From Chloroflexota bacterium (lineage in GTDB: Bacteria; Chloroflexota; UBA11872; VXOZ01), in assembly GCA_012270555.1 (NCBI GenBank), contig JAAXIC010000024.1, positions 1 through 64,000 of the forward strand: a DNA stretch of 64,000 nt, written 5' to 3'. Under the pieces are notes generated by a model. The model saw only the letters and a list, made by a program, of their open reading frames with translations. It made no database searches and was not told the origin of the DNA. Below are positions 9,746 through 18,577 of this stretch, piece after piece. How positions within the stretch are numbered: the first letter of the stretch is position 1; each line of letters starts with the position of its first letter. The position numbers and the translations under genes are program-made.

Positions 9746-10141
9746 ATGAACCGCATACTCTTCGTCTGCGTGCATAATGCCGGCCGCAGCCAGATGGCCG
9801 AGGCATTCCTGCGCCACCTTGCCGACGGCAGAGCCGAGGCGCAATCGGCGGGCACGGTGCCGGGCGAGCGCGTGAATCCTATTGCAGAGGAAGTCATGGC
9901 TGAGCGCGGGATCAGTCTGGAGGCGCACGTGCCAAAGTTGCTAACTCAAGAGCTAGCGGACTGGGCCGATAGGGTCATCACCATGGGCTGCAGCATCGAC
10001 GAGGCGTGCCCGGTGGCAATCACAGAAGTGGAGGACTGGGGTCTCCCCGATCCCAGCGGACAGCCGCTAGCCGTGGTGCGGGACGTCCGCGACCAAATCG
10101 AGGAGCGGGTTAGCCTTCTTCTAAGCGAACTCGTCGATTAG
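9746..10141 (+). CDS. LMW protein-tyrosine-phosphatase / arsenate reductase (ArsC) family
   Basis: P-loop VCVHNAGRSQMAEA; DWGLPDPSGQP. Confidence 0.88.
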   Translation: MNRILFVCVHNAGRSQMAEAFLRHLADGRAEAQSAGTVPGERVNPIAEEVMAERGISLEAHVPKLLTQELADWADRVITMGCSIDEACPVAITEVEDWGLPDPSGQPLAVVRDVRDQIEERVSLLLSELVD

Positions 10142-10898
10142 CGGTGCTTACGCCCTGCGCCGCGGACTGGTCGAGACGCGGAGACTGCTGCTGCAGATTC
10201 TCCAAGTACTCGGAGACAATCTCACTGATCTCCCGGTGAATCTTCTTCGGGCTGGGCGTGGCGTCTACCATCCTGAAGCCGTATTCCTTGGCGAGCCGGT
10301 GAAAGTGCTTGCGCAGCGATGCCTGGTACTTGAGAAAGCTCTCGAACATGCTGCTGCCCATTTGCAGGTCCATCCCGGATTCCCAGTAATTGAGCTCGCC
10401 GTACTTGTCCAGCGTCCGGTAGAAGAGCACCTCCGGCTCCGCATCGAGATAGATGATCAAGTCCGGTTCGAGCGCGATGCCGAACAGACGCTTCAGCCAC
10501 TTCAGGTCGGCGCCGCGCGCCAGGTCCCGCGCCATCAGCGTGTAGATGTAGCGGTCGGCGAGCACCACGAAGCCGGCTTGCATGGCGGGCACGATGCGGT
10601 TCTCCAACTGATCGGCCAGATCGGTGGCATAGAGCAAGCTCAGCGTGGTCTTGCCCAGTAGATTGCCCTGCTTTGCCGAGGAAATGGCTTTGCCCAGCAG
10701 ATCGGACCGCCGTATACCCATTTCAAGCACAGCGTGTCCTGCCGACTCTAGCGACTCCTTGAGCATCTCCGCTTGCGTGGAGCGCCCGGAACAGTCTGAG
10801 CCCTCGATAACGATGAGAGGGCCGCCGAGTTCGAGATCGTCGAAAGAGGGTAAGCCGCAGCCATAGAAGCGTGCGCGGGCTGGAAGTGTGGTTGAAAT
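10110..10898 (-). CDS. Divergent thymidylate-kinase-like P-loop kinase, paralogue A; start uncertain
   Basis: The track starts at 10766 (MLKESLES), but the open frame continues upstream as FYGCGLPSFDDLELGGPLIVIEGSDCSGRSTQAEM, which contains the P-loop. No ATG/GTG/TTG lies in that extension. A candidate ATT at 10898 follows AAGGGG. Contains LADRYIYTLMARDLARG. Confidence 0.7.
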   Translation of the reverse strand: MSTTLPARARFYGCGLPSFDDLELGGPLIVIEGSDCSGRSTQAEMLKESLESAGHAVLEMGIRRSDLLGKAISSAKQGNLLGKTTLSLLYATDLADQLENRIVPAMQAGFVVLADRYIYTLMARDLARGADLKWLKRLFGIALEPDLIIYLDAEPEVLFYRTLDKYGELNYWESGMDLQMGSSMFESFLKYQASLRKHFHRLAKEYGFRMVDATPSPKKIHREISEIVSEYLENLQQQSPRLDQSAAQGVSTANRRVRLEEG

Positions 10899-11037
10899 TT
10901 GGTCATCCCCTTGTTTATGGCTTGTCGTTTGTCCGGCCTCTCGATGTTGTTGCGCGCGGTGCCGGTTTCAACGGCGACAACGCGCGAACCCACCACCCAC
11001 CTGGAGGCACTGAGGAGCCGCCGCTCCTCCCAGTGTG

Positions 11038-11745
11038 TTAGTTCTGCTTGGGCGGCTCGTAGTCCGCCAGTTTCTCTTGCACCACCTTTTGCACCTCGCC
11101 CCAGGTCTCATGGATGGAGCGCGTCGCGTCAATAACCTCGAACTGCTCTTGGCGCGCCATCCGATCGTACTGGTCCTTGATTCTGCCCTGGAACAGTTTG
11201 AAGCTTTCCACCGGGTCCAGCGAAAGGCCCGTATCCATGCCCGCTTCGTAGTACTTCAGCGAAGGACGGCCGAAAAGGATGCGGGAAATCGACACCTCAA
11301 GCGGCGCATGAAAATAGAAGGCAATGGTCGGCTGCACGGCAAAGCGGTACGTGTTGCGCACCCATTGCAGGTCACAGCCGCGCGCTACGTCCCGCGCGTA
11401 GGCGGTATACACGTAGCGGTCTGCCAGCACGATACAGCCGGCGTGGAGCGGCGGCAGAATGACTTTCTCGTAGCGGTCGGCAAAGTCGCACGCGTGAATG
11501 AGGCTGAACGTCGTGGGCGTGAGCAACTCCTTGCGCTTGGCGCGCCGTGTCGCTTGCTTGACGATGGCTGACGAATTCCACTCGGTAAAGACCACCGGGT
11601 AGCCCTGAGACTGCAGCCAGACGCGCAGCAGGTGGAGTTGCGTGCTCTTGCCGGAACCGTCGCAGCCTTCCACGACAATCAAGCGACCGGGATACTGCTT
11701 ATTGAGGCCTAGGCCGCGAATTTTCTTCTGTGCCACTTGGCGCAT
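11038..11745 (-). CDS. Divergent thymidylate-kinase-like P-loop kinase, paralogue B
   Basis: YPGRLIVVEGCDGSGKSTQLHLLRVWLQ; LADRYVYTAYARDVARG. Lacks the REPGGT motif of canonical Tmk. Confidence 0.82.
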   Translation of the reverse strand: MRQVAQKKIRGLGLNKQYPGRLIVVEGCDGSGKSTQLHLLRVWLQSQGYPVVFTEWNSSAIVKQATRRAKRKELLTPTTFSLIHACDFADRYEKVILPPLHAGCIVLADRYVYTAYARDVARGCDLQWVRNTYRFAVQPTIAFYFHAPLEVSISRILFGRPSLKYYEAGMDTGLSLDPVESFKLFQGRIKDQYDRMARQEQFEVIDATRSIHETWGEVQKVVQEKLADYEPPKQN

Positions 11746-11831
11746 CTCCCTTCATTGGACTGCTTGCACAGGACACGTAGACGAATGAGGTTCTTCATTG
11801 CCGGCGTGTTGCCGGAGAATTGCAACGCTTC

Positions 11832-13484
11832 CTACCGTAATGCTTCGGTCTCCGCACGCCGCAAACGTGCGCGTGTGTCGTCAAGATTAAAGTGTACACC
11901 AAGTGTGTCTGCAATGTCAGTAAGCATCGCGTGGGTCTCACGAAGTTCGCAGACCGCGTCCCTATCGGCGGTGAGATGCAGCGTTATGTCGCGGCGATCG
12001 GATGAGACTGCGCAAGCGACAGATTCCACTAGGCCCGATTCGCTGCGGTCGAGGGCCTCGCTCAGTTGCAGGAGCGCGCCCAGCTTTGTCACGGCGTCCA
12101 CGTCCCTTTTCCGCAAGAGCGAGCGGTATTCCGGCCAACGTTTTAGGGGGCCGACGTTGCCGTTGTGCATCGCCACGAGACAGGCGACGATCAGCAACTC
12201 GCGGTGGGTCAAGCCATCGATGCCCGTGCGCGTGAGCAGGTAGAAGCCGTGCTCGTCGTGATTGTAGTAGTTGACAGCGACCCCCACGTCGTGGAGTTGC
12301 GCGGCGATCTGCAGGAGCCGTCGCGCCTCCGCATCCAGTCCATGCACCGGCGCAAGTTGATCGAAGAGCGACAGCGCTAAGTCCGCTACGTGGTTTGCGT
12401 GGGGCTCGTCGACGTTGTAGAAGCGCATCAGGTTGGTGGCGGAAAAGAGCGCCGGATCGGGCACGCGCGGCTCCACGAGTTCTCCGCCCAAGACGTGGTT
12501 GAGGAACAAGCCCTCGCGCAGGCCTCTGCCGCTGATTGCCAGAGAAGTGGCGCCAAGCGTCCGCGCCAGGCTGCACACCACCGCCGCGCCCGCCACGATG
12601 ATGTCGGCCCGCTTGGTGGAGAGCCCGGGAACTTTGCGCCGCTCCTCCAGGCTCAGCTTGCGGAGCATGGCATAGATGTCCTCCACGGCGTCCATAGGCA
12701 GGATCATGCCGTGCAGGAGGTCAAGCGGATACCCCGTTTGCCGGCGGTAGATCTTGCCGAGATTGCGCACGGTGCCGCCGATGCCGATGAGGGCCGGCGT
12801 GCCGTTCTGTGTAAAGGCGCTACCGGTTCGTTTGGCGCCGCGGTCTTTCGGGTTGCCATTTCGTAAGTGAGCGGCGCTGGCGCCGTGCCCGTTGAGCCAG
12901 TCAAGCGGACGGAGACTCTTGTCGATGTGCTTTTCCAGAGCGCGGAGTTGTTTGTTTGCAGGCTTATCGCGGTCCAAGAACGCGCTCGTGAGCGTTATCG
13001 CGCCCAGTGGCAGGCTTGTTTTGTGCGTGGCCGCGCGCTCCTGCGCACGCACGATCTGCACGCTGCCGCCGCCAATGTCGACGGCGACACAATCCTCCAC
13101 CGCGGAACTATTCACCGCCGCCACGTAGTCGTAGTAGGCCTCCTCATCGCCGGATATGATATTGACCCCCAGGCCGGTCTCGGCCTTGATGCGTTCCACG
13201 ATCTCCGGCCCGTTGCGGGCGCGCCGCAAGGCGCTGGTGGCGACGCCAATGACGTGCGTGACACGATGGGCCGTGCAGAATCGCGCCAGCACACGGGAGA
13301 TCTCCAGCGTGCGCTCAATCGCTTCCCCGGTGAGATTGCCGTCCGCGTCGAGCTGTTCGCCTAACCGCAGCGTTTCGCGCAGCTCGTCTACGAGCTTGAA
13401 GGCGCGGTCTGCATAGACTTCCAAGAGCGCCAGACGCGCGGAGTTGGAGCCAATGTCGATAACGGCGATGCGTTCTCCGGTCAT
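11832..13484 (-). CDS. Ppx/GppA exopolyphosphatase-family protein with C-terminal HD-like region
   Basis: RIAVIDIGSNSARLALLEV; VAVDIGGGSVQIVRA; LIGIGGTVRNLGKIYR; HDVGVAVNYYNHDEHGFYLL. ATG at 13484 preferred over the track start at 13529. Confidence 0.9.
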   Translation of the reverse strand: MTGERIAVIDIGSNSARLALLEVYADRAFKLVDELRETLRLGEQLDADGNLTGEAIERTLEISRVLARFCTAHRVTHVIGVATSALRRARNGPEIVERIKAETGLGVNIISGDEEAYYDYVAAVNSSAVEDCVAVDIGGGSVQIVRAQERAATHKTSLPLGAITLTSAFLDRDKPANKQLRALEKHIDKSLRPLDWLNGHGASAAHLRNGNPKDRGAKRTGSAFTQNGTPALIGIGGTVRNLGKIYRRQTGYPLDLLHGMILPMDAVEDIYAMLRKLSLEERRKVPGLSTKRADIIVAGAAVVCSLARTLGATSLAISGRGLREGLFLNHVLGGELVEPRVPDPALFSATNLMRFYNVDEPHANHVADLALSLFDQLAPVHGLDAEARRLLQIAAQLHDVGVAVNYYNHDEHGFYLLTRTGIDGLTHRELLIVACLVAMHNGNVGPLKRWPEYRSLLRKRDVDAVTKLGALLQLSEALDRSESGLVESVACAVSSDRRDITLHLTADRDAVCELRETHAMLTDIADTLGVHFNLDDTRARLRRAETEALR

Positions 13485-13910
13485 GTATGCTCCTTGGTGA
13501 CCCTTTTTCCTATCACCAGCGACTAGCACACTTTCAACGTAGCTTTGCCTTGATGGTTCACCCTGACCCCCGTACCAAGTACGGGACAGGCGCTAGCCCT
13601 CTCTCAAGAGACCTTTGCGTAAACCTAGCGGAAGCGAGAGAGTTCCCTCTCCCTCGACGGGAGAGGGCTAGGGTGAGGGTGAATCTCCTGCAATCTCTAC
13701 ATAGTATAACGATTCTTGCTCTGCTACATCTTGACACTGCACAACGCAAGTAGCCATTGTAGTAAAGACCCCTCACCCCGCCCCTCTCCCCAGTGAGAGG
13801 GAGATAGTATCGCCCACCAGTACGGGTTTCGCAGATGCTTTCTCAAGGAACAGGGACAATTGCGAGATTCATTTAACTGCCAAGTCCATCTGAAATAGGT
13901 ACAAACTGCG

Positions 13911-14930
13911 TTATGGTGGCGTGGTCATGATTACGTGCAGACGCTGACGAAACGCGCTCCCGGTCAGATGTTGCCAAATGACCGGAAACGACTGGGCTTT
14001 TGCCCGCGCGCGCTCGTCGCAATATGCCAAATACGCGTCCAGCGCTTCCCTCGTTGCGGGCGGATAACCCGAGTCGTCTGCAGCGCCCTGCCACTTCTCC
14101 AAGAGCTTGCGCAGGACTTGGGAGGCGACGTACGCGTCATTCATCTCACCGAGGTGATCCTGGGCCTGCTTCAAATCATCGATTGCATCTTCCGCTTCTG
14201 CGCAGAGGGCTTCCCGCAGGAACTCCAGCGCATAGCGCAGGCGCTTGCAGTCGATGCGCAGCGCGTGCAGTCGCTCGATAGATGCCCCCTGCAGCGACGG
14301 CTCATACGTAAGGACCTTTTCGTAGCGACTCGCGAGGAGACCCGGGACTTCCGCGCAAACGAGCGGCTCATGCAGGGCAGACGGAGGAGCGGCCGCTGCG
14401 CCATTCTTGCCGGTACCGGCTGCCGGCGCGCTTGCAGGTTCTAGGAACGCGTGCATCCTCTGCTTTAGGACGCGATAGCGTTTGCTCTCCAAGTATGCGA
14501 GCATTGCCTCTCGGGCACGCTCTCTCTTCCTTTGCCACCGCCGCGCGAGCGGTTCGAGGGACTCTTGTGCTTGCGCCGGTAATGCCGCGCGGTAATCCGC
14601 GAGGTTCGCGAGCATGACGTCGTAGTCGCGCGCAGGTCCGAGCGCGTGTCCCAAACGCCGGAGATTTTTGCGTAGGTAGGCGGCCTGTTGCTTGGGGAGG
14701 TAGGGACGGAACAACTGCACTGCCGCGCGCAGCCGGCGCACGGCGACGCGCATGTCATGGAGTTCTTCGATATCCGTACCGTCGATGGAGCCGGCTTCGT
14801 GCTCCAGCGTGCGGCTGAAGTGAAAGCGCAGGGTCTTGCGCGCGGCGTCTGCAACGGTATCGCGCCGCTCTATGCCCGGTTTTTTCGTCGGTCGTTCAAG
14901 ATTAAGTGTCGTTGGTATATCTCTCTTCAA
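13911..14930 (-). CDS. CHAD domain-containing protein
   Basis: DIEELHDMRVAVRRLRAAVQLFRPYLP; IERLHALRIDCKRLRYALEFLREAL. These are conserved H/R/K-rich CHAD helices. Confidence 0.9.
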   Translation of the reverse strand: MKRDIPTTLNLERPTKKPGIERRDTVADAARKTLRFHFSRTLEHEAGSIDGTDIEELHDMRVAVRRLRAAVQLFRPYLPKQQAAYLRKNLRRLGHALGPARDYDVMLANLADYRAALPAQAQESLEPLARRWQRKRERAREAMLAYLESKRYRVLKQRMHAFLEPASAPAAGTGKNGAAAAPPSALHEPLVCAEVPGLLASRYEKVLTYEPSLQGASIERLHALRIDCKRLRYALEFLREALCAEAEDAIDDLKQAQDHLGEMNDAYVASQVLRKLLEKWQGAADDSGYPPATREALDAYLAYCDERARAKAQSFPVIWQHLTGSAFRQRLHVIMTTPP

Positions 14931-15191
14931 TCGTCGTAAACGAAGGTGGAAGTGTTTGGCTCAAATGAGATGCGCGAGGGTTGGCGGCTTTTGCGCGGTA
15001 CCGACTATGACGAACCAGAGGAGCATTCAACGCGTGATTAGCGCAGATGCGCCCGTGCTCTCACGTTGGCCTCGGCCGCGGCTTCGAACCTCAGTCGGCT
15101 CTTCGCACAACATTAACCTACCAAGATTAGCGAGAGATTGCCAGACCCCTATCACCGCATTGTAGATGGGACGGCTGAAGCGAATTACCCC

Positions 15192-16361
15192 TCAAGCCTG
15201 AGCACGGCTTTCAGAGAGCAGTGCCGTCTGGCCAGCCCTCCGCAACGCCGCGCGGCAGGCATCTACGTCCGCGCCCGTGTTGTAGAAGTGCGGCGATATG
15301 CGCACGCGCCCCTCTTTGGCCCACACGTGGACCTCGGCAGCTTGCAAGGCATCCCCAATCTGCTGGTAGTGCGGCGTTTCAAAGGAGACGATGCCGGCTC
15401 GCTGCTGTGGATCGCGCGGCGTCAGCGGCGTAATCCCCAGCCCTGCCAAGACGTCGTGTACCTGACCTGAGAGATCAAGCACGCGCTCCGTGATGTAGGG
15501 CATCCCCACTCTATGCAAGAATCCCAACGCCGCGTGCAGCGTGTAGACGGCGGTGTAATCGAGCAGCCCGGTTTCAAAACGGCGCGCGTCGTCGTGAAAG
15601 GTGTAGTCGAGGGTGTTGACGGCAGAAGGAGGATTCACCGTGCCCCGCCACCCCGCGTAGAAGGGCTGGAGCGCATCCAGACGGTCTTGGCGGCAGTAAA
15701 GAAACGCTAGCCCGTGCGTGGCGAGCAGCCACTTGCGGGTGCAGGCGGCGATGAAGTCCACGGCGCCAACCTCCAGCGGTACCGCCCCCACCGACTGGGA
15801 GGCGTCCACCAGTAGCAGCGCGCCGTGGGCGTGGGCGCAGTCCGCCACGGCGTCAAGGTCTGCCCGGTAGCCCGAACGATAGCTGACGTGGCTGATGACC
15901 ACCAGTCGCGTGCGGTCATCCACGTGCGCGGCGATAGCTGCCGGGGTCACCACGCCACCCGTATGCCGCACTAGGCGCACGTCAACGCCAAAGCGGCGAC
16001 CCAGGTGCAGGCAGGCGATGATCGAACTGGGAAACTCCAGGTCGGTGACGACCAGGTTGTCGCCCGTTTCCCAGGGCAGACCGAAGAGAATAGCATTTAC
16101 GCACTCAGTGGTGCTCGGCAGGAGCGCGATTTCCGGCGCGCTACACCCAATGAAAGCAGCGACGCGCTGACGGCAGTCGGCTTCGACTTCCTGCATTTCC
16201 GTAGGCGTGATTGCGCCCTGCAGCTTCTCCTCTGTGTACTGCTGCAAGGCGCCAGCCACCGTGCGTCCCAGGCACGACCCCGCCGCGGTGTTGAGATAAA
16301 TTCGTCCTCGCAGTCCGGGAAACTCGTCACGCCAGTCGGTCATGGTTCGCACGCTCTGCAA
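15192..16361 (-). CDS. Class V aminotransferase / cysteine-desulfurase-like PLP enzyme
   Basis: GRIYLNTAAGSCLGRTV; ALLLVDASQSVGAVPLEVGAVDFIAACTRKWLLATHGLAFLY (PLP lysine). Confidence 0.88.
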   Translation of the reverse strand: MQSVRTMTDWRDEFPGLRGRIYLNTAAGSCLGRTVAGALQQYTEEKLQGAITPTEMQEVEADCRQRVAAFIGCSAPEIALLPSTTECVNAILFGLPWETGDNLVVTDLEFPSSIIACLHLGRRFGVDVRLVRHTGGVVTPAAIAAHVDDRTRLVVISHVSYRSGYRADLDAVADCAHAHGALLLVDASQSVGAVPLEVGAVDFIAACTRKWLLATHGLAFLYCRQDRLDALQPFYAGWRGTVNPPSAVNTLDYTFHDDARRFETGLLDYTAVYTLHAALGFLHRVGMPYITERVLDLSGQVHDVLAGLGITPLTPRDPQQRAGIVSFETPHYQQIGDALQAAEVHVWAKEGRVRISPHFYNTGADVDACRAALRRAGQTALLSESRAQA

Positions 16362-16409
16362 TTCGAGTGGATTGCCAACAGGGATGAAATTGTTGAGAAA
16401 CTCTTGCCA

Positions 16410-16979
16410 TTAGTAGGAAGAGTTGTACGCTCCAATAATCTTATCTATCCCAATTGCGGCTTCTCTAGCAACGTCAATAGGAATGTGCGGCTTCAGCTCT
16501 GAAACTCGTCGCGCTACTTGCTCTTGGGAGCGAGAGTCATCTTCCTTTAGGACGTAGAAAGCAGTACCGAGTTTTTCCAAGTCTGTCACTGACTTAGAGC
16601 CAAGGTGCATTGCGACAAAACTGATCTGATTGCGATACTTGCTAACCACGGAAGAGAGGCGCTTTTGAAACTGTTTGCCCGTATCGGTGGCAACAAGACT
16701 GGGTCCGTAGGGAATTGGGTGAATGAGGAATCTGAGTTGATAGTCTGCCCGCATCGCAGTAAGAGCATCACGCAAGTCAAAGGAAAATGGCCCGTGCTTG
16801 TAGAGGATAAAGTCGAATCCAAGCGGCACCTGCGTAAGCTCTTGAAGAAGATACACGGCTTTTTGCAAGTGGGTCTCCCCACACCAGCTTCCAGCGTCTT
16901 TCAAGTTGCCCGCCAGTGAAAGCACAATTGCGTTTTTTCCTAGCCTATTCAACTGCCTCATGGCCCTCCTCCTTTGCAC
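16410..16979 (-). CDS. YwgA-like uncharacterised protein
   Basis: GETHLQKAVYLLQELTQVPLGFDFILYKHGPFSFDLRDAL resembles the YwgA/Panacea-type N-terminal pattern. Overlaps the HD gene by 35 nt. Confidence 0.6.
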   Translation of the reverse strand: MQRRRAMRQLNRLGKNAIVLSLAGNLKDAGSWCGETHLQKAVYLLQELTQVPLGFDFILYKHGPFSFDLRDALTAMRADYQLRFLIHPIPYGPSLVATDTGKQFQKRLSSVVSKYRNQISFVAMHLGSKSVTDLEKLGTAFYVLKEDDSRSQEQVARRVSELKPHIPIDVAREAAIGIDKIIGAYNSSY

Positions 16980-18294
16980 TCTCTATGATATTCCTCCGAT
17001 TCTCCTTAAGCCACTTTATTGCGTCAATACGGCACTTGGGATCCACAAAGACGTAGTCAATTGCAGCTTCTGGGATATTTTCCAGTATCTGTGAAAGTGT
17101 CAACGACGAGATAATGCTGCCGTCTCTACTTAGTACGGGAAAGTTGGAATCGCCTCCGCCCTTTCTGTCTTGATCCTTGCGGACATTTTCGGCCCCGAAT
17201 TCCTCCGACGCTGCTGTGTAGATCGCTTGCGCTGCATCGGAGTTTACTTTTAGGTCATCAGGGTTCCGCTGATAGATTGCCTTGAAGTGCTGGCGATCTA
17301 TAATCCGATTTGCCAACGCACCTAGATTGCCATTCTCCAGAGACGCTTGGCGAAGGGCTTGCGTCACTTCAACGTCAGTCACTTTGAGCAAGTCCTCTAT
17401 TGCGGTGGGAAACTGCCCGTTGCACAACCATTCCTTGAGAAAGTCTCTCAGGTGGATGTCATAGATGCGCCTGACTCGATGAAAGTAGACCTGCGAAAAC
17501 ATCGCATACCTTGCAAGTAAGAGCGATTCTATCGAGTGCAAGCCACCTTCCTCGATTCCCAAAGTCGGCTCTTGAGATTGACCGCCGTTCTCGGTTGGCG
17601 GTGGGCGGAGAATGCGAAGCGTATCTATTAATCTGTAGTGGTCGAACTTGCCATAGGCAACACCAATGTGATGTGAGTCGCGCAGCAAGTAGTCCATCCT
17701 ATCAGCGCCGAAGGCATCTCCGACTATGATGTCTGCCAAGATGGCTTGCCAATCCGTAAAGACCGAATCGATGTATTTGGCGCCTTCTTTGGGGCCGACA
17801 GCAAGTTTGGCTATGTCATCCGGCCGCAACGGAGGTGTAAGAGCTTCCCAAATGTCACGCATCTCGTCGCTGCGTATGAATTCCAAAGTGAGACGTTCGT
17901 GGTTCCAGCCATTCGGGAGTAACCCCTCTTTTTCTCCTGCATGAGAAAACGGCAAGTGTCCTAGGTCGTGACACAAGGCCGCTGCCCGCACAACCTTCCG
18001 CCAGTACCTAAGATTGTCTTCATTGCTCAGTTCCGGTAAGACTTCACTAACTTCAGGTCTAACATTCTCTGGGTGGGTAACAACTCCATATATCCGATCG
18101 GCCAAGTGCATCACGCCTAACGAATGCTCAAACCTTTTGTGCGTTGCACCTGGATAGACAAGGTCGGTCATAGCCAATTGATTGATGTGACGAAGTCGCT
18201 GGAACGGCCGTGAATCGATAATCTTGCGTTCGTCGGAATCGAATTGAATAAACGTGTGTATTGCGTCACGAATCTCGTGGGTGTTCTTCACCAT
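16945..18294 (-). CDS. HD-domain phosphohydrolase (SAMHD1/YwfO-like)
   Basis: FQRLRHINQLAMTDLVYPGATHKRFEHSLGVMHLA; AALCHDLGHLPFSHAGE; GDAFGADRMDYLLRDSHHIGVAYG. Confidence 0.9.
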   Translation of the reverse strand: MVKNTHEIRDAIHTFIQFDSDERKIIDSRPFQRLRHINQLAMTDLVYPGATHKRFEHSLGVMHLADRIYGVVTHPENVRPEVSEVLPELSNEDNLRYWRKVVRAAALCHDLGHLPFSHAGEKEGLLPNGWNHERLTLEFIRSDEMRDIWEALTPPLRPDDIAKLAVGPKEGAKYIDSVFTDWQAILADIIVGDAFGADRMDYLLRDSHHIGVAYGKFDHYRLIDTLRILRPPPTENGGQSQEPTLGIEEGGLHSIESLLLARYAMFSQVYFHRVRRIYDIHLRDFLKEWLCNGQFPTAIEDLLKVTDVEVTQALRQASLENGNLGALANRIIDRQHFKAIYQRNPDDLKVNSDAAQAIYTAASEEFGAENVRKDQDRKGGGDSNFPVLSRDGSIISSLTLSQILENIPEAAIDYVFVDPKCRIDAIKWLKENRRNIIESAKEEGHEAVE

Positions 18295-18577
18295 ACTCGA
18301 CTTTCAGTTCCACCCAAGTAAGACCGCTCTCTTCATTGTTTGGTCGCGGCAAGAGAGTGTAATTCACTTGGTATCGAAAAGAGCAACACGTGGCTGGTCA
18401 GAATTAGGGCACGTATAGCCATAGGGATTGAGAGCGCTGAACCGGCACGTTGCTATGCGAATAGCTAAGTGCTAGTCTCCATGAGGGTACCCGCTGCTCA
18501 AGGGCATTCCTCCTACTAGGCCAGTATGATGTATGGCACTCCCAAACCTCAAACCTTCAGGCCGAGACGCAAGCCAT

